DNA from: a virus
Virus record (IMG/VR): IMGVR_UViG_3300037189_004221
Span: 1-25,456 of that record
Reading direction: 5' to 3' (one strand)
DNA: 25,456 nucleotides
Part shown: positions 22,205 through 25,456 of the stretch, in pieces
Layout of the letters: each line of letters starts with the position of its first letter
Position numbering within the stretch: position 1 is the stretch's first letter
Notes under the pieces: generated by a model
Seen by the model: the letters and a program-made list of their open reading frames with translations, nothing else
Told to the model about the DNA's origin: nothing
Database searches by the model: none
Made by a program: the position numbers and the translations under genes

Positions 22205-22383
22205 TTGGTTTCCTTTCTCGCTGCCTTCCACGCTTCGTATGCCACTTCGCGGATGAACGTGGTATTGCACGCCCTGGTCTCAGCCCACTCCCTCCACCAC
22301 CTCCCGAACTCTATGCGTTGATGCACGATTCGGTCTAGACGTTGTTGCGTCTCCTGCTCGTCGCTGTTGATTGCTGGTATCAT
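22201..22383 (-). CDS. Small Trp-rich protein, unknown
   Basis: This 60-residue protein begins MIPAINSDEQETQQRLDRIV. The middle is helical and notable for Trp and Glu (FGRWWREWAETRACN), followed by FIREVAYEAWKAARKETK. The ATG overlaps the DnaB-like helicase stop as ATGA and its own stop overlaps the next start as GTGA, so it belongs to a tightly coupled run. It has the look of small phage proteins encoded next to replicative helicases, but the family was not recognised. Confidence 0.55.
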   Translation of the reverse strand: MIPAINSDEQETQQRLDRIVHQRIEFGRWWREWAETRACNTTFIREVAYEAWKAARKETK

Positions 22384-23726
22384 TCCGGCCTTTCGCGTTG
22401 CGTTGGTGTAAACTCGGTGATGGATCGTTGGAACACGAACGGCACGTCCAGTTGTGCGCTTCCCCTGCGGTTCTTGGCTACGAACATGTTGACCTCAATC
22501 GTGTCCGCGTCGTCTACGTCGAACTCCGTCGGCGCTTTCGGTCGGTACAACATGCCCACAAAGTCCGCGTCTTGCTCAATTGCGCCAGACTCGCGCAGGT
22601 CGGACAGGCGCGGTTTGCGGTCTTTGTCCTTTTCGATCTCGCGGTTTAGCTGCGCCAAGACGACCACGGGTATCTTCAGTTCCCGCGCCAGCCTCTTAAT
22701 GCCGGAACTGATTGCGTCGACCTGCTCGCGCCGTTGAAGCTTCGGGTTGCCTTGGATAAGCTGGAGGTAATCGACGAACACGATGCGGACGCCTTGATTG
22801 CGGACCCATCGACGGGCTTTGGCTGCAATGCCGCCCACCGTGATGGACGCACCCTCGTACACGATGATTGGGAGCTTGCCGACAACCGAGGCCGCAGTCG
22901 TCATCCGGCGGTACTGATCGTCGGTCGGCGGGTTATTCTGGTCGAAGTCATCCCAGTTCATACGCGATTCCTGCGCCAGAAACCGGCCTCCAAGCTCTTG
23001 ATCGCTCATTTCGAGGCTGACGATTCCAACCGGCACTCCAGACCCCGCCAGCAGGTGAGCCATGGATAGCGCGAGCGAGGTTTTACCGGTCGCCGGTCTT
23101 CCTGCCATGACGATCATCTCGCCTGGACGGAATCCGCCTCGGGTAATGTGGTCAAGGTATCGCCACCCAATCGGCAGACCGTCGCACACTCCAGCAATGC
23201 GCTCCTGAAGCGCTTCAACGGCCCGCCGCGCCACTTTCTTTGCCGTGGTGTCACTCTGGGTGCCGAATTCGCCTCTTACGCCTAGGATGGCCGTTTCCGC
23301 TTCAGCAATGGCCATTTCGGCATCTTCAGGCTTTCCAAATACCGAACCGACAATAGTTGTCGCGGCCGACAGCAGGCGGCGAAGTTGCCATTTCTCGCGC
23401 AGGATCGGCAGGTAGTACGGCAGGTTGGCGGCTGACGGCACTGCGTCCATCAGTTGCGACAGGTAGGCAAGACCTCCGACGTGATCGAGTTGGCCTTGAG
23501 CCTTGAGACGGTTGGCTGTCGTGATCAGGTCAACGGCGGTTCCATCGGAGTGAACGTCGAGCAACGCGTTCCATGCCTCCTTATGGCGCAGGTCGTAAAA
23601 CCACGATCCGTCCACTCCAGCTTCCGCGGAAGCGTCGATGCATTCTCTCGACGTTAGGCAGCATCCGATCACTCCCATTTCCGCATCGATGTCGTGCGGC
23701 GGCAGCTTGTCAATCGATTGGCTCAT
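22380..23726 (-). CDS. DnaB-family replicative DNA helicase
   Basis: This 448-residue hexameric 5'-3' helicase would unwind phage DNA at the fork and recruit primase. The N-terminal helical domain runs to about residue 150 (PPHDIDAEMGVIGCC start). After a linker, the RecA-like core has Walker A GRPATGKT at 209-216, Walker B VFVDYLQLI at 316-324, the H4-type VVLAQLNRE with Gln359, and an arginine-finger region LSDLRESGAIEQDAD around 374-388. Length is close to bacterial DnaB (about 470). The ATG overlaps the initiator stop as ATGA, so the two are coupled. It probably replaces the host helicase or helps load it at the phage origin. Confidence 0.95.
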   Translation of the reverse strand: MSQSIDKLPPHDIDAEMGVIGCCLTSRECIDASAEAGVDGSWFYDLRHKEAWNALLDVHSDGTAVDLITTANRLKAQGQLDHVGGLAYLSQLMDAVPSAANLPYYLPILREKWQLRRLLSAATTIVGSVFGKPEDAEMAIAEAETAILGVRGEFGTQSDTTAKKVARRAVEALQERIAGVCDGLPIGWRYLDHITRGGFRPGEMIVMAGRPATGKTSLALSMAHLLAGSGVPVGIVSLEMSDQELGGRFLAQESRMNWDDFDQNNPPTDDQYRRMTTAASVVGKLPIIVYEGASITVGGIAAKARRWVRNQGVRIVFVDYLQLIQGNPKLQRREQVDAISSGIKRLARELKIPVVVLAQLNREIEKDKDRKPRLSDLRESGAIEQDADFVGMLYRPKAPTEFDVDDADTIEVNMFVAKNRRGSAQLDVPFVFQRSITEFTPTQRERPE

Positions 23727-24541
23727 GGCATGGCCTTGTATTTGGTCAGCATCTCGGAGAACTCGGAAAGCTGCTGAGACGTTGCCGTAGAGTGCGCGAT
23801 ATGGTTTGGGTTGCCTGGGTGAGCGCGTAGCTTGTCTGCAAGCATCTCCTTCGTTTGCGGAACTTCAATCAGGTCTTCCCACCGTTTTTGATTAAGGTAA
23901 CTGGCAGGATGAGGGATGTATTGGCCGTTCTCTTTCGTCCAAGCCTCGGATGCTTTTCTGGCAACAACGTCTTTCAGAATTAGCGATTGGGTCTCTTGGT
24001 CTGGTTCAGCTTTCTTCCATGCGTTGATCGCTTTTACCTTCGATTCCTTTCTTGGGTAGACTTCCCAGAAGTCTGCGAAGCCTACAGGCTCCGCCCCCTT
24101 GGGGGCTTTGGGGGGCTTTCTATCTTCTCTTCTCTTCTCTTCTCTATCGGTTACCCGGTCGGTTTGCGGTGGGTTAACCGGTGGGTTTCCGCTGGGTTTC
24201 TGGGGGTCAATGTTTACGGCCTTCGGACGCCCTCCACGCTTTCCATTCTTCCATGCTGAAATTAGGGCTGCATTTGTTTGCGCCCAACCATGAACGACCA
24301 CGTTTCCACCGTCAATTTTGAGGAAGGTTTTGCCCATGGCTTCCCACAGGGTTAACCCGTCGGTTTCCCATCGGCATACCGACGCCAAAACGTCCGGATT
24401 CCAGCCGGTAAACCGGTCGGTTTTACGCTGCTGGCAATGTGCCCATAGGCGAATGACGTAAATCGGGGCGCGTTCGTCCTTTAGGAGTCGCGCAAGCATG
24501 CGCGTCTTCCAATGGTCTAAAAAATCGGGTTCGACGATCAT
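23723..24541 (-). CDS. Replication initiator/primosome-like protein
   Basis: This 272-residue protein is read from the ATG at 24539-24541 and begins MIVEPDFLDHWKTRMLARLL. The N-terminal domain (about 1-100) contains IYVIRLWAHCQQRKTDRF and GGNVVVHGWAQT, resembling the winged-helix part of phage replisome organisers. A low-complexity basic linker follows (about 110-165, Lys/Arg/Glu/Pro). The C-terminal domain has FWEVYPRKESKVKAINAWKK and ASYLNQKRWEDLIE, the pattern seen in replication proteins that recruit DnaB. It is coupled by ATGA overlap to the DnaB-like gene. Its start overlaps the stop of a 31-codon leader ORF and lies 6 bases after a U-tract, with no Shine-Dalgarno. The linker DNA carries a GAGAA pentamer four times and a G6 tract. 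Extra upstream residues (to 24580) would not be plausible. Confidence 0.75.
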   Translation of the reverse strand: MIVEPDFLDHWKTRMLARLLKDERAPIYVIRLWAHCQQRKTDRFTGWNPDVLASVCRWETDGLTLWEAMGKTFLKIDGGNVVVHGWAQTNAALISAWKNGKRGGRPKAVNIDPQKPSGNPPVNPPQTDRVTDREEKRREDRKPPKAPKGAEPVGFADFWEVYPRKESKVKAINAWKKAEPDQETQSLILKDVVARKASEAWTKENGQYIPHPASYLNQKRWEDLIEVPQTKEMLADKLRAHPGNPNHIAHSTATSQQLSEFSEMLTKYKAMP

Positions 24542-24633
24542 GACACAAAAAACCCCACCGCACACAGGGTGAGAAAGCAACGAGCAGAGCGTCGCTGTGT
24601 CCTGTGAGGGTGGGGTAAAACTGGTTTGTTCAT
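24538..24633 (-). CDS. 31-codon leader ORF overlapping the initiator start
   Basis: The frame begins at the ATG at 24631-24633, reads MNKPVLPHPHRTQRRSARCF then LTLCAVGFFVS, and stops at a TGA that overlaps the initiator ATG (ATGA). The peptide has a basic N-terminal half and a short hydrophobic C-terminal half. It is too short for a normal enzyme or structural role. It covers the hairpin described at 24547-24616, so ribosomes translating it would melt that structure. The ribosome site is weak (AGAAAG). Because a start codon with no Shine-Dalgarno follows directly, coupled re-initiation is the most economical reading. Moderate confidence. Confidence 0.45.
   Translation of the reverse strand: MNKPVLPHPHRTQRRSARCFLTLCAVGFFVS
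24547..24616 (-). terminator. Terminator-like stem or attenuator before initiator gene
   Basis: On the minus strand, ACCCCACC (24609-24616) and CACAGG (24601-24606) pair with CCTGTGT (24562-24568) and GGTGGGGT (24552-24559), with a small bulge. An inner imperfect hairpin (arms 24576-24582 and 24590-24596) fills the loop. Six U residues (24547-24552) follow directly. The U-tract ends 6 bases before the initiator ATG. It could end methyltransferase transcription or attenuate the replication genes. Confidence 0.6.
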
Positions 24634-24688
24634 GTCTGCTTTCTGTGGTTGCCGCTCGGTTCTCACACCTCGCGTCAACGGCTTCTGT

Positions 24689-25456
24689 CTAGCTATCCTG
24701 CTGAGACTGACCAGTGGTTTGTTTGGGTTTCAGCACAGATCCCAGATCTGCGTCCTGGCTGAGATGGGCGGCAATCAGTGCTCGACTGAATCCACATGGG
24801 ACAGCATTGCCGATCTGCCGGACCTGCTCGGTCTTGGTGCCGGTGAATTGGTAGTCCGACGGGAACCCCTGCGCTGCCGCCAATTCGTGCGGTTGGAGCA
24901 TGCGGAACCCAATGCGGTCCTCGCCGAACTCGACCAGAGCGAAACGGTCGTTGCAGGTCACGGTTGGCAACGGATCCGTCACCGGTCGAGCCTGACCATT
25001 GCCGTAGTACTCAACGACGAGCGCAATGGCTCCAGACGTGGCAACCGTAGGTGCAGGCTCGTCCGCTCGCCTCAGACGTCCATCCGACTGCTGTGGCAGC
25101 AAATACGCGACTCCCATTGCCCCGCCTTTGGCGCAGGTCACCGTGGGCAAAGGAACGGATGCATCAATGGTCCTGCCGCCATGCTCCATCGCGACGACGA
25201 AAGGCCCGCCACCATACCGGCGAATGCCTTCCTTGATACGCGCCATGGTCTTCGGCGCCAGTGGGCGCTTTCTGCTAGAGATCAGTGGCGTGGGAATGCT
25301 CCAGTCAATCACCGCATCCGCAGCAGATCGCCAGACCGGTTTTCCAAACATGTCGGACTGCGGAACGTGCGTTGGCTCCGGCCACACGATCCGGCGGTCA
25401 CCTCGGACAGCCTGGACAAACAATCTGCGTCGCGTTGTTGGGTCGCCGTAGTCGGC
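24689..25456 (-). CDS. C5-cytosine DNA methyltransferase, N-terminus cut by window edge
   Basis: The visible 255 residues are the C-terminal part of a C5-cytosine methyltransferase that adds a methyl group to cytosine in a short DNA site. The frame is open to the right edge, and the N-terminal part with the SAM site, catalytic Pro-Cys and ENV motifs lies outside the window. Visible motifs are ADYGDPTTRRRLF at the edge (motif VIII region), a target-recognition stretch with repeated PTVTC/PTVAT phrases, motif IX HELAAAQGFPSDYQFTG and motif X RQIGNAVPCGFSRALI. The tail after motif X is polar and Gln-rich. A phage orphan methyltransferase that shields DNA from host restriction is likely, but no restriction partner is visible in this window. 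The target sequence cannot be read. Confidence 0.9.
   Translation of the reverse strand, partial: ADYGDPTTRRRLFVQAVRGDRRIVWPEPTHVPQSDMFGKPVWRSAADAVIDWSIPTPLISSRKRPLAPKTMARIKEGIRRYGGGPFVVAMEHGGRTIDASVPLPTVTCAKGGAMGVAYLLPQQSDGRLRRADEPAPTVATSGAIALVVEYYGNGQARPVTDPLPTVTCNDRFALVEFGEDRIGFRMLQPHELAAAQGFPSDYQFTGTKTEQVRQIGNAVPCGFSRALIAAHLSQDADLGSVLKPKQTTGQSQQDS

Noticed and set aside
24673-24678. TTGACG resembling a -35 promoter box before the leader ORF
   Set aside because: No acceptable -10 box was found at 16-18 bases downstream on the minus strand.

Overview
The window is a stretch of a tailed double-stranded DNA bacteriophage or prophage. Essentially every gene lies on the minus strand, so transcription runs from high to low coordinates. 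Genes are packed tightly: most neighbours are joined by four-base start/stop overlaps (ATGA or GTGA) or gaps of a few bases. No integrase, attachment site, tRNA, insertion sequence, CRISPR array or host chromosomal gene was seen. The host cannot be fixed from sequence alone. A moderately high G+C content, a mix of strong and absent Shine-Dalgarno sites, and the look of the capsid and small structural proteins fit a Gram-negative host. My impression is an environmental lineage such as Verrucomicrobia, but this is weak inference.

Layout in transcription order. (a) Early/replication genes, 25456 to 21774: the C-terminal part of a C5-cytosine DNA methyltransferase cut by the right edge; a 147-base structured leader holding a 31-codon coupled ORF; a replication-initiator-like protein; a DnaB-family helicase; and three small coiled-coil or hypothetical proteins. 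(b) Packaging and capsid, 21773 to 18843: a 195-base spacer with phased A-tracts and 20-bp repeats (candidate cos/pac), a Nu1-like small terminase, a small HTH protein, a coiled-coil scaffold candidate, the major capsid protein and a capsid decoration protein. A terminator hairpin follows. (c) Adhesion genes, 18766 to 13002: a short fibre protein, an 826-codon beta-helix tailspike with a Sec-type signal peptide, a small beta-sandwich protein, a fibre with a collagen-like stretch and a possible fibre-assembly protein. (d) Lysis-like genes, 12998 to 12201: a one-TM coiled-coil protein, a holin and a small lipoprotein. (e) Connector, packaging motor and prohead, 12104 to 6651: stopper-like and tail-completion-like proteins, large terminase, gpW-like protein, lambda-B-type portal and S49 prohead protease. 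(f) Tail, 6654 to 1: tail terminator candidate, tail tube candidate, chaperone candidate, a short tape measure protein, three structural proteins of unknown role and a very large virion protein cut by the left edge.

Together these would build a siphovirus-type particle, since there is a tape measure protein but no sheath or baseplate-wedge genes. The motor, gpW, portal and protease block has lambda gene order (A-W-B-C). However, the small terminase, scaffold, capsid and decoration genes sit about 8-10 kb away on the far side of the fibre and lysis genes, which is an unusual permutation. I found no clearly new defence or signalling system. The most interesting signals are non-coding: the curved, repeat-bearing DNA before the small terminase, the hairpin-spanning leader ORF before the replication gene, and the three-segment terminator/antiterminator arrangement before the fibre genes. 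The signal peptide on the tailspike is also notable.
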